Source of the DNA: Alteromonas_E sp964230255
GTDB lineage: Bacteria; Pseudomonadota; Gammaproteobacteria; Enterobacterales; Alteromonadaceae
NCBI GenBank assembly: GCA_964230255.1
Contig: CAXRGW010000123.1
Coordinates: forward strand, 1-22,957
Length of the DNA: 22,957 nt
Reading direction: 5' to 3'
Part shown: positions 15,822-21,415 of the stretch, in pieces
How the letters are laid out: each line of letters starts with the position of its first letter
How positions within the stretch are numbered: position 1 is the stretch's first letter
Made by a program: the position numbers and the translations under genes
The notes under the pieces: model-generated
Told to the model about the DNA's origin: nothing
Database searches by the model: none
Seen by the model: only the letters and a program-made list of their open reading frames with translations

Positions 15822-16643
15822 GTGGATTCACTTAACGATAAACTCAATAGACTCGCAGAAGTACTCGGTAGAAACCCTGTGCCACCTACCGATCAAAAAA
15901 CTGTTGATTTTGACTCGATCAAACGAGAATACGAACAACAAGCCAATGCTGAAGTTCAAAAGCTCCAGCAACACTCGAAGCAGCAACGCATTGAACAATT
16001 GCACGGCCGTTCCGACCTCAATCCAGGCTGGACTTTTGAAAATCTGCAACAAGATAGCCAAGACGTCATTGAAGCGGTCAACATTGCACAATCATTTATT
16101 GCCGCACATGCTGATCCTAATTGGCGTAACAATAGCTCGCATATGATGATTTTTTATGGTGATTACGGCCGCGGGAAATCACATATAGCAGGTGCGATTG
16201 CACATGAATTGATTGCGCAATTTGAAACTACCGTGCTGTATCGACAACTATCGACTTTACTAGAAATGCGGTTTTTCTCTTATGATTATTCATCTACAGA
16301 TAACATCGCACAACAATTTAGAGATATTCAAAAAGAGCTATTAAGTGTAGATTTACTTATCCTCGATGAAGTGTGCGTAAATGAAACTATGCTGAAAAAG
16401 AATGCCCAAAGTTGGTTGGGTAACTTATTGCGACAGCGTTTAGTTGACCATAAAAATTGTATTATGATCACCAATCACAATCTCAACGAACTAGAGACTG
16501 CTTTAGGTAATTACTGTTTCGAATCGCTCAAAGAATACGATACTTACAAAGTAAAATTCAGTGGTCCTAGCCGCCGCAAGTCAATCACACCAGCGATTCC
16601 AGAAGAACAACGAACGCCTTCATATCGACCTAATCAAATTTAA
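15822..16643 (+). CDS. DnaC-like helicase-loader AAA+ ATPase
   Basis: A 273-residue ATPase resembling DnaC, the loader that places the DnaB helicase on single-stranded DNA. Visible parts are a coiled, charged N-terminal region (about 1-60); LHGRSDLNPGWTFENLQ (60-76), matching the conserved linker before the AAA+ core of DnaC; Walker A GDYGRGKS (113-120); Walker B LLILDEV (178-184); a sensor-I-like IMITN (214-218); and LRQRLVD around Arg206, a candidate arginine finger. The C-terminus is longer and more basic than in E. coli DnaC (245 residues). The GTG start at 15822 is supported by GAGGAAGG at 15808-15815 with a 6-nt spacing. An IstB-type transposition helper is the main alternative, but there is no transposase nearby and the DnaT-like neighbour favours a replication role. 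Confidence 0.85.
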   Translation: MDSLNDKLNRLAEVLGRNPVPPTDQKTVDFDSIKREYEQQANAEVQKLQQHSKQQRIEQLHGRSDLNPGWTFENLQQDSQDVIEAVNIAQSFIAAHADPNWRNNSSHMMIFYGDYGRGKSHIAGAIAHELIAQFETTVLYRQLSTLLEMRFFSYDYSSTDNIAQQFRDIQKELLSVDLLILDEVCVNETMLKKNAQSWLGNLLRQRLVDHKNCIMITNHNLNELETALGNYCFESLKEYDTYKVKFSGPSRRKSITPAIPEEQRTPSYRPNQI

Positions 16644-16659
16644 TTTGGTTACATTTAAA

Positions 16660-16722
16660 CCTTTGTCTAATTCTCTGCGACTAAGCCATAAATCCATTAA
16701 TGCCAGTCCATTAAGACAAAGG
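16660..16722 (+). promoter_or_regulatory. Inverted repeat that could mask the ribosome-binding site of the DUF4097 gene
   Basis: CCTTTGTCT (16660-16668) is perfectly complementary to AGACAAAGG (16714-16722). The right arm contains the AAAGG Shine-Dalgarno of the gene starting at 16730. A transcript reading through from the upstream operon could fold this 9-bp stem (45-nt loop) and hide the ribosome-binding site, while a transcript starting inside the loop could not. Function is speculative. Confidence 0.4.
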
Positions 16723-16729
16723 AACAAAC

Positions 16730-17518
16730 ATGACAACGATCACCAAAATGACAACAGGGGCCGCTGCTATCGCCGTAGCTACGAGTATTAGCTTAATTGC
16801 ACACGCCGATGTTTTCACCCAAACCTATGATGTAAAAGCAGGTGAAACTCTCTATTTAAAAACCGATGTTGGTAGCTTAAACATCGAAACAAATGACCGG
16901 AATACTGTCGAAATTGAAGTAGAAGTTGACGGACCAGATGCAGATGAGTTTTCTGTGCGCTTTGAACGTACTAACGATGGCGTTAGTGTGTATGGTGATA
17001 AGGAGGACGGTGAATGGGGCTGGAATGGTAAGCAAATACGCGCCAAGTTTTATATCACTGTTCCAGAAAACTACGATTTAGATTTAAATACAGCGGGTGG
17101 CTCAATCAAAATCGAAGATCTTCAAGGCAATATTGATGCACAAACGTCAGGAGGCTCTATTGCCCTGGGCGATATTGTAGGGAACGTTGATGTCCATACG
17201 TCAGGCGGTTCAATCCGCGTCGATAGCGTTTACGGTGAGATTGACACCAACACTTCCGGTGGTAGCATCAAAGTAGAGTTCAAAAAACAGATTTCAGAAG
17301 ATGCAAAGCTCTCTACATCGGGGGGTTCCATCACCGCGATCCTCCCGGAAGATATAGCTATTGAACTGGACGCCGCTACCTCAGGTGGATCAGTTCGTTC
17401 AGAATTTGAGGTTGACGGTAGAACCAAAAAGCGTTCAATACGCGGCGCTATTAACGGCGGCGGTCCAGAATTAACATTACACACAAGCGGCGGTAGTGTA
17501 AAAGTATTAAAAGACTAA
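16730..17518 (+). CDS. Secreted DUF4097-type beta-repeat protein
   Basis: A 262-residue exported protein with a Sec signal peptide: basic start, hydrophobic core to about residue 24, and a likely cleavage after AHA (residue 26). From residue 121 it carries seven copies of a T(S/A)GGS(I/V) motif at 121, 139, 157, 175, 196, 217 and 252. The first four are spaced exactly 18 residues apart and the next two steps are 21. This is typical of DUF4097 (putative adhesin/auto-transporter-like) domains, thought to form a repetitive beta structure. The repeat units differ at synonymous positions, so they are old duplications. Molecular function is unknown. AAAGG (16718-16722) precedes the ATG. It is separated from dnaC-like by 86 bp, so it may have its own promoter, and it is the last gene before the probable oriC. 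Confidence 0.85.
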   Translation: MTTITKMTTGAAAIAVATSISLIAHADVFTQTYDVKAGETLYLKTDVGSLNIETNDRNTVEIEVEVDGPDADEFSVRFERTNDGVSVYGDKEDGEWGWNGKQIRAKFYITVPENYDLDLNTAGGSIKIEDLQGNIDAQTSGGSIALGDIVGNVDVHTSGGSIRVDSVYGEIDTNTSGGSIKVEFKKQISEDAKLSTSGGSITAILPEDIAIELDAATSGGSVRSEFEVDGRTKKRSIRGAINGGGPELTLHTSGGSVKVLKD

Positions 17519-17528
17519 AATGACTATC

Positions 17529-17555
17529 TGGATCCCTCGTATCTAGAGGGATCCA
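17529..17555 (+). terminator. Strong hairpin downstream of the DUF4097 gene, at the origin boundary
   Basis: TGGATCCCTC (17529-17538) and GAGGGATCCA (17546-17555) form a perfect 10-bp stem with a 7-nt loop, 10 nt after the gene's stop codon. No T-tract follows on the + strand (AAAAAT instead), so termination would be atypical. Each arm carries a GATC site, so it could instead be part of the origin's Dam/SeqA site array. Confidence 0.5.
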
Positions 17556-17594
17556 AAAATCAACTCGACGATCTATTCAGGGTTACTCCCCAAC

Positions 17595-17603
17595 TTATAC
17601 ACA
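17595..17603 (+). promoter_or_regulatory. DnaA box (TTATACACA)
   Basis: Matches TTATNCACA exactly and is identical to the R2-type box of E. coli oriC. It is the leftmost box of the cluster. Confidence 0.85.
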
Positions 17604-17627
17604 ATAAGTATACAGTTGAATCACAGA

Positions 17628-17636
17628 TGTGGATAA
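17628..17636 (-). promoter_or_regulatory. DnaA box (perfect)
   Basis: TTATCCACA on the minus strand; the highest-affinity form. A one-mismatch copy (TAATTCACA on the minus strand) follows at 17651-17659. Confidence 0.9.
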
Positions 17637-17700
17637 GATAAGAAAAACTCTGTGAATTAACCTATATATTCCTGTTTACATAATTAATCAAATATTGAAC

Positions 17701-17709
17701 TGTGGATAA
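17701..17709 (-). promoter_or_regulatory. DnaA box (perfect)
   Basis: TTATCCACA on the minus strand, the last perfect box before the AT-rich unwinding side. It starts 73 bp from the start of the perfect box at 17628, about seven helical turns, in the same orientation. Confidence 0.9.
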
Positions 17710-17805
17710 AAAAGCTAGTTATTAACAGCTTATATTGACTAACGATCGTATAGATCACACCTTAACACTATTCTTAAATAATTGTTTTATATCGAATAAA
17801 TAGGC

Positions 17806-17814
17806 TTTTACACA
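17806..17814 (+). promoter_or_regulatory. DnaA box (TTTTACACA)
   Basis: Fits the relaxed TTWTNCACA consensus and abuts the AT-rich region from 17820, as expected for the box next to the unwinding element. Weaker than the TTATCCACA boxes. Confidence 0.6.
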
Positions 17815-17819
17815 GAATT

Positions 17820-17975
17820 CAGCGATCCTAATAATAATAAAAATAATCTTATATAAAGAAAGATCATATTTATAAAGCAAAGCGATCAATTCGATCTTAC
17901 ACTTGATCAGTGAATTTATAAAAACAGACTTTTTTTCCAATAATGTTTAGTTTTTAACCAATAAACATTTTTTTC
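17820..17975. other. AT-rich DNA unwinding element with short direct repeats
   Basis: Almost entirely A/T apart from spaced GATC sites. TATAAAG occurs at 17852-17858 and 17871-17877, each followed shortly by GATCA (17862 and 17884), and a related TATAAAA starts at 17917. AGCGATC also repeats at 17821 and 17881. GATC-containing AT-rich repeats are typical of gammaproteobacterial unwinding elements, though these are not the E. coli 13-mers. Confidence 0.65.
17942..17974 (+). terminator. AT-rich hairpin followed by a T-tract upstream of mnmG
   Basis: AATGTTTA (17942-17949) and TAAACATT (17962-17969) form an 8-bp stem with a 12-nt loop, followed by a run of T to 17974. It resembles a weak intrinsic terminator that would stop transcripts crossing the origin before the mnmG promoter. 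The very AT-rich stem makes this uncertain. Confidence 0.35.
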
Positions 17976-18006
17976 AGTACAATGATCGGATAGAATACGC
18001 GGCCGC
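17954..18006 (+). promoter_or_regulatory. Candidate mnmG promoter with GC-rich discriminator
   Basis: TTAACC (17954-17959), an 18-bp spacer and TACAAT (17978-17983) form a plausible promoter; TAGAAT (17991-17996) is an alternative -10. The following GCGGCCGC (17999-18006) is strikingly GC-rich in an AT-rich region and resembles the discriminator of stringently controlled promoters. The E. coli mnmG promoter is reported to be under stringent control, so the resemblance may be functional. Confidence 0.4.
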
Positions 18007-18027
18007 ATTTTTAGTGGCCTAAAATGC
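18005..18027 (+). promoter_or_regulatory. Hairpin in the mnmG leader
   Basis: GCATTTT (18005-18011) pairs with AAAATGC (18021-18027); the stem can extend by TAG/CTA if one T bulges. The upstream in-frame ATG at 18024 lies inside the right arm, one reason to prefer the GTG at 18057 as the mnmG start. Confidence 0.4.
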
Positions 18028-18056
18028 TGTGTTATCAAGGTTTGAGGGTTTTAGAC

Positions 18057-19958
18057 GTGTTTTATCAACAATCATTTGACGTCATTGTTGTCGGTGGCGG
18101 ACATGCCGGATCAGAAGCTGCTTTAGCTGCGGCTAGAATGGGTGTAAACACCTTATTGATCACCCATAACATTGAGACCTTGGGTCAAATGTCTTGTAAC
18201 CCGGCGATCGGTGGGATCGGTAAAGGTCACCTCGTTAAAGAAATTGATGCTCTAGGCGGTGCCATGGCTATCGCGGCAGATCGTGCAGGTATTCAATTTA
18301 GGACACTAAATAGCAGCAAAGGCCCGGCGGTAAGGGCTACGCGTGCTCAAGCCGATCGCAGTTTATACCGAACGGCAATGCGGAACATGTTAGAGCACGC
18401 TGAGAACCTAACTATTTTCCAACAGTCTGTAGACGATCTGATCGTTGAAAATGATCGCGTTTGCGGTGTGATCACTCAAATGGGACTGAAGTTTCAAGCG
18501 CCAACAGTGGTGCTTACTGTAGGCACTTTCTTGGGTGGAACGATTCACATCGGTTTAGAAAACTTCCAAGGTGGACGTGCTGGCGATCCGCCCGCCAATG
18601 CATTAGCACAGCGATTGCGCGCATTACCTTTCCGTGTTGATCGTTTAAAAACCGGCACGCCAGCGCGCTTAGATGCGCGTACACTTGATTTTTCTAAGAT
18701 GCAAGAACAGCCGGGTGATACCCCGTTGCCGGTATTTTCATTCATGGGTAGTGCTGCAGATCACCCGCGTCAGATCCCTTGCTATATTACCCATACTAAT
18801 GAGCAAACCCATGACATTATCCGTGGTGGTTTAGATCGGTCGCCAATGTACACCGGTGTCATCGAAGGTATCGGGCCACGCTACTGCCCGTCTATCGAAG
18901 ACAAGATCATGCGCTTTGCTGATAAAAATTCGCATCAGATCTTTGTTGAGCCGGAAGGGCTAAACAGCATTGAAGTCTATCCAAACGGCATATCTACCAG
19001 TTTGCCTTTTGACGTTCAAATGCAGCTAGTGCGTTCGATCAATGGTTTTGAAAACGCACATATTATTCGGCCTGGCTATGCGATTGAGTACGATTTCTTT
19101 GACCCACGGGACCTTAAACAAACACTTGAAACTAAGTTTATCCAAGGTCTGTTCTTCGCCGGTCAAATCAATGGTACAACTGGTTATGAAGAGGCTGGTG
19201 CACAAGGGTTGATTGCCGGCGCTAACGCGGCATTGCAAGTGCAACAAAAAGATCCGCTGATCTTACGTCGCGATCAGGCTTACATGGGTGTACTAATAGA
19301 CGATTTAGCGACTATGGGCACCAAAGAGCCCTATCGCATGTTTACTAGCCGCGCTGAATATCGTTTGTTATTGCGTGAAGATAATGCCGATATTCGTTTG
19401 ACCGCGCTAGGCCGTGAAGTTGGCTTGGTAGATGATGCACGCTGGCAGGCGTTTAATCACAAGCAAGAATTGATTGAACAAGAGTTACAGCGTTTGCGCG
19501 GTCAGTGGGTTCACCCAGATCATGTTGCAGTAAATGAACTCAATCAGTTAACTAAGAATCCGGTTTCACGTGAACATTCGTTGGAAGAGATGATCCGTCG
19601 TCCAGAGATGACCTATCAAAAGTTAATGGCTATTGGATCCTTAGGCCCTGCCCTTGACCATGATCAAGCAGCAGAACAAGTCGAAATTCAGATCAAGTAT
19701 GCGGGCTACATTTCACGTCAACAAGAAGAAATTGAGAAAGCCCAACGTCATGAAAATACGTTAATTCCGGCTGATTTTGATTTTGTATCTGTGTCTGGCT
19801 TAAGCAACGAAGTCGTGGCCAAGCTATCTGATGCACGCCCAGAAACCATTGGCAAAGCGTCGCGTATTTCTGGTATTACACCAGCTGCTATTTCGTTGTT
19901 GTTGGTTTATTTGAAGAAACAAGGCGCGTTGCGCAAGCAACAGCGCGCGAGTGCTTAA
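18057..19958 (+). CDS. mnmG: tRNA uridine-5-carboxymethylaminomethyl modification enzyme MnmG
   Basis: The FAD-dependent partner of MnmE (formerly GidA) in wobble-uridine modification of tRNA. The protein shows the FAD dinucleotide motif VVGGGHAGSEAA, the CNPAIGGIGKGHLVKEIDALGG segment (active-site Cys), GTFLGGTIHIG, the DRLKTGTPARLD region, QINGTTGYEEAGAQGLIAG and the C-terminal KYAGYISRQQEEIEK. An ATG at 18024 would add 11 residues. The GTG at 18057 gives MFYQQSFDVIVVGGGHAG, matching the E. coli start and family length (633 against 629), and has GAGGG at 18044-18048 with an 8-nt spacing, so I prefer it. Its first kilobase is unusually rich in GATC sites. The stop codon is directly followed by rsmG. 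Confidence 0.98.
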   Translation: MFYQQSFDVIVVGGGHAGSEAALAAARMGVNTLLITHNIETLGQMSCNPAIGGIGKGHLVKEIDALGGAMAIAADRAGIQFRTLNSSKGPAVRATRAQADRSLYRTAMRNMLEHAENLTIFQQSVDDLIVENDRVCGVITQMGLKFQAPTVVLTVGTFLGGTIHIGLENFQGGRAGDPPANALAQRLRALPFRVDRLKTGTPARLDARTLDFSKMQEQPGDTPLPVFSFMGSAADHPRQIPCYITHTNEQTHDIIRGGLDRSPMYTGVIEGIGPRYCPSIEDKIMRFADKNSHQIFVEPEGLNSIEVYPNGISTSLPFDVQMQLVRSINGFENAHIIRPGYAIEYDFFDPRDLKQTLETKFIQGLFFAGQINGTTGYEEAGAQGLIAGANAALQVQQKDPLILRRDQAYMGVLIDDLATMGTKEPYRMFTSRAEYRLLLREDNADIRLTALGREVGLVDDARWQAFNHKQELIEQELQRLRGQWVHPDHVAVNELNQLTKNPVSREHSLEEMIRRPEMTYQKLMAIGSLGPALDHDQAAEQVEIQIKYAGYISRQQEEIEKAQRHENTLIPADFDFVSVSGLSNEVVAKLSDARPETIGKASRISGITPAAISLLLVYLKKQGALRKQQRASA

Positions 19959-20588
19959 GTGGCGATGGATTTACATGGACAATTAACTTTGGGTGTCGCG
20001 CAGTTAGGACTTGAACTTAGCGAAACGCAAATGAACCAGCTGGTGGCGTACGTTGAGTTAATGGCTAAATGGAACAAGACCTATAACTTAACATCTGTGC
20101 GCGATCCAAAGGACATGCTGAACAAGCATATTCTCGATTCACTGGCGGTTGTGCCATTTATTGAAGCTAAAAATTATATCGATGTGGGCACTGGGCCTGG
20201 ATTACCTGGGATCCCATTGGCAATTGCTTGTTTAGATGCACAATTTACCTGCTTGGATAGCTTGGGTAAGCGCGTACGCTTTATGAAACAAGTGGTGTTT
20301 GAACTGGGTTTGACCAATGTGATCCCTGTTCAATCCCGAGTTGAAGAGCATAGTGGCAGTGATCATTATGACGGAGTTCTCAGTCGCGCCTTTGCGTCAC
20401 TGCAGGATATGTTGCAGTGGTGTCAACATTTGATTAATTCTTCGGGTGAATTTCTTGCATTAAAAGGACAATACCCGCAAGATGAACTTACTGCGTTACC
20501 CGAAAATATCAGTTTAGTAAGTGCTCACAAACTAGATATCCCATTTATGGTCGGTGAACGGCATCTAATTAGGCTAAAAAAACAGTAA
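19959..20588 (+). CDS. rsmG: 16S rRNA (guanine-527-N7)-methyltransferase RsmG
   Basis: A SAM-dependent methyltransferase (formerly GidB) that makes m7G527 in 16S rRNA; its loss confers low-level streptomycin resistance in several bacteria. The 209-residue protein (E. coli 207) contains WNKTYNLTSVRDPKDMLNKHILDSL, the SAM-binding loop IDVGTGPGLPGIPLAIA (74-90), DSLGKRVRFMKQV and SRAFASLQDM. The GTG at 19959 abuts the mnmG stop with no gap; the ATG two codons later (19965) is equally possible, and neither has a clear Shine-Dalgarno, so translation is probably coupled to mnmG. parA follows after 13 nt. Confidence 0.98.
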   Translation: MAMDLHGQLTLGVAQLGLELSETQMNQLVAYVELMAKWNKTYNLTSVRDPKDMLNKHILDSLAVVPFIEAKNYIDVGTGPGLPGIPLAIACLDAQFTCLDSLGKRVRFMKQVVFELGLTNVIPVQSRVEEHSGSDHYDGVLSRAFASLQDMLQWCQHLINSSGEFLALKGQYPQDELTALPENISLVSAHKLDIPFMVGERHLIRLKKQ

Positions 20589-20601
20589 GATAGGAAGAAT
20601 C

Positions 20602-21390
20602 GTGGCTAAGGTCATTGCAATTGCCAATCAAAAAGGTGGTGTAGGTAAAACCACAACTGCAGTGAATGTTGCTGCATCAATGGCGGCAACTAAACGCAAA
20701 GTGTTATTGATAGACCTCGACCCACAGGGCAACGCAACAATGGGTAGCGGTGTAGACAAATACGAAGTACCTGCGACCAGTTACGAATTGCTAATCGAAG
20801 AACAGCCGATAAACGAAGTAATTGTCAAAAACACATCAGGTAAGTACGACCTTATTCCAGGCAATGGTGATGTAACCGCCGCCGAAATCAAATTAATGGA
20901 AGTGTTTGCCCGCGAACTAAGACTTCGCAACGCGCTTAAGTCGGTAATCAATTATTACGATTTTATCTTCATCGATTGCCCACCGTCGTTGAGTCAGTTA
21001 ACCGTTAATGCGCTGGCTGCAGCTGATTCCGTATTGGTGCCAATGCAATGTGAATATTATGCGTTGGAGGGTTTAACCGCGCTAATGGATACGATTCAGA
21101 AGCTCGCGTCGGTAGTTAACCCAAATCTCAAGATTGAAGGCGTGTTGCGCACAATGTACGACCCGCGCAACAGATTGGCCAATGACGTATCAGAACAATT
21201 AAAACGTCATTTTGGCGAACAGGTTTATCGCACGGTTATACCGCGCAATGTACGTTTAGCTGAGGCACCTAGTTTCGGGGCACCGGCAATGTATTACGAT
21301 AAATCGTCAACGGGGGCTAAAGCGTATTTGGCATTAGCTGGCGAAATTTTACGTCGCCGAGATACACATAAAGTCGCCGCATCGGCGTAA
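20602..21390 (+). CDS. parA: Chromosome-partitioning ATPase ParA (Soj)
   Basis: A deviant-Walker ATPase that binds DNA non-specifically and moves ParB-parS complexes, segregating newly replicated origins. The 262 residues are of the small chromosomal type without an N-terminal regulatory HTH. Visible motifs are the deviant Walker A KGGVGKTT (11-18), DLDPQGNAT (38-46), the Walker B-like FIFIDCPPSL and PRNVRLAEAPSFGAPA near the C-terminus. The GTG start follows AGGAAG within a 13-nt gap from rsmG. parB follows after 25 nt and parS sites lie at 6047 and 6698, so a complete partition system is present in the window. Enterobacteria have lost this chromosomal pair. Confidence 0.98.
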   Translation: MAKVIAIANQKGGVGKTTTAVNVAASMAATKRKVLLIDLDPQGNATMGSGVDKYEVPATSYELLIEEQPINEVIVKNTSGKYDLIPGNGDVTAAEIKLMEVFARELRLRNALKSVINYYDFIFIDCPPSLSQLTVNALAAADSVLVPMQCEYYALEGLTALMDTIQKLASVVNPNLKIEGVLRTMYDPRNRLANDVSEQLKRHFGEQVYRTVIPRNVRLAEAPSFGAPAMYYDKSSTGAKAYLALAGEILRRRDTHKVAASA

Positions 21391-21415
21391 GCAAGTTAAG
21401 TTAAACGAGGACAGC

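Larger units (their letters stand above)
17556..18023. other. oriC: Probable chromosomal replication origin (oriC)
   Basis: This gene-free interval lies between the mioC-proximal genes and mnmG, the E. coli/Vibrio-type location of oriC. It contains consensus DnaA boxes at 17595, 17628, 17701 and 17806, plus a one-mismatch box at 17651. Its mnmG-proximal side is extremely AT-rich (about 17760-17975) and would be the DNA unwinding element. Nine GATC sites (17570, 17744, 17753, 17824, 17862, 17884, 17893, 17905, 17984) fall in 468 bp, against roughly two expected, and two more lie in the hairpin just to the left. The order of DnaA boxes then unwinding region then mnmG matches E. coli oriC. Location is well supported; precise boundaries are not. 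Confidence 0.88.

Noticed and set aside
15822..16643. The DnaC-like gene as an IstB helper of an insertion sequence.
   Set aside because: There is no transposase, terminal inverted repeat or target duplication nearby, and the adjacent gene is DnaT-like, so a mobile element is not supported.
17686..17698. A possible IHF site (AATCAA...TGA) between DnaA boxes.
   Set aside because: It has one mismatch to WATCAANNNNTTR, and such matches are common in AT-rich DNA; I cannot support it.
17755..17940. A 61-codon open frame on the minus strand inside the intergenic region before mnmG.
   Set aside because: It lies entirely in the AT-rich unwinding region of oriC, has low-complexity Ile/Leu/Lys composition and no convincing ribosome-binding site.
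19562..19577. GGTTTCACGTGAACAT in mnmG resembling parS.
   Set aside because: The left half is good, but the right half lacks one A of the consensus and loses symmetry (12 of 16). ParB would be expected to bind poorly.
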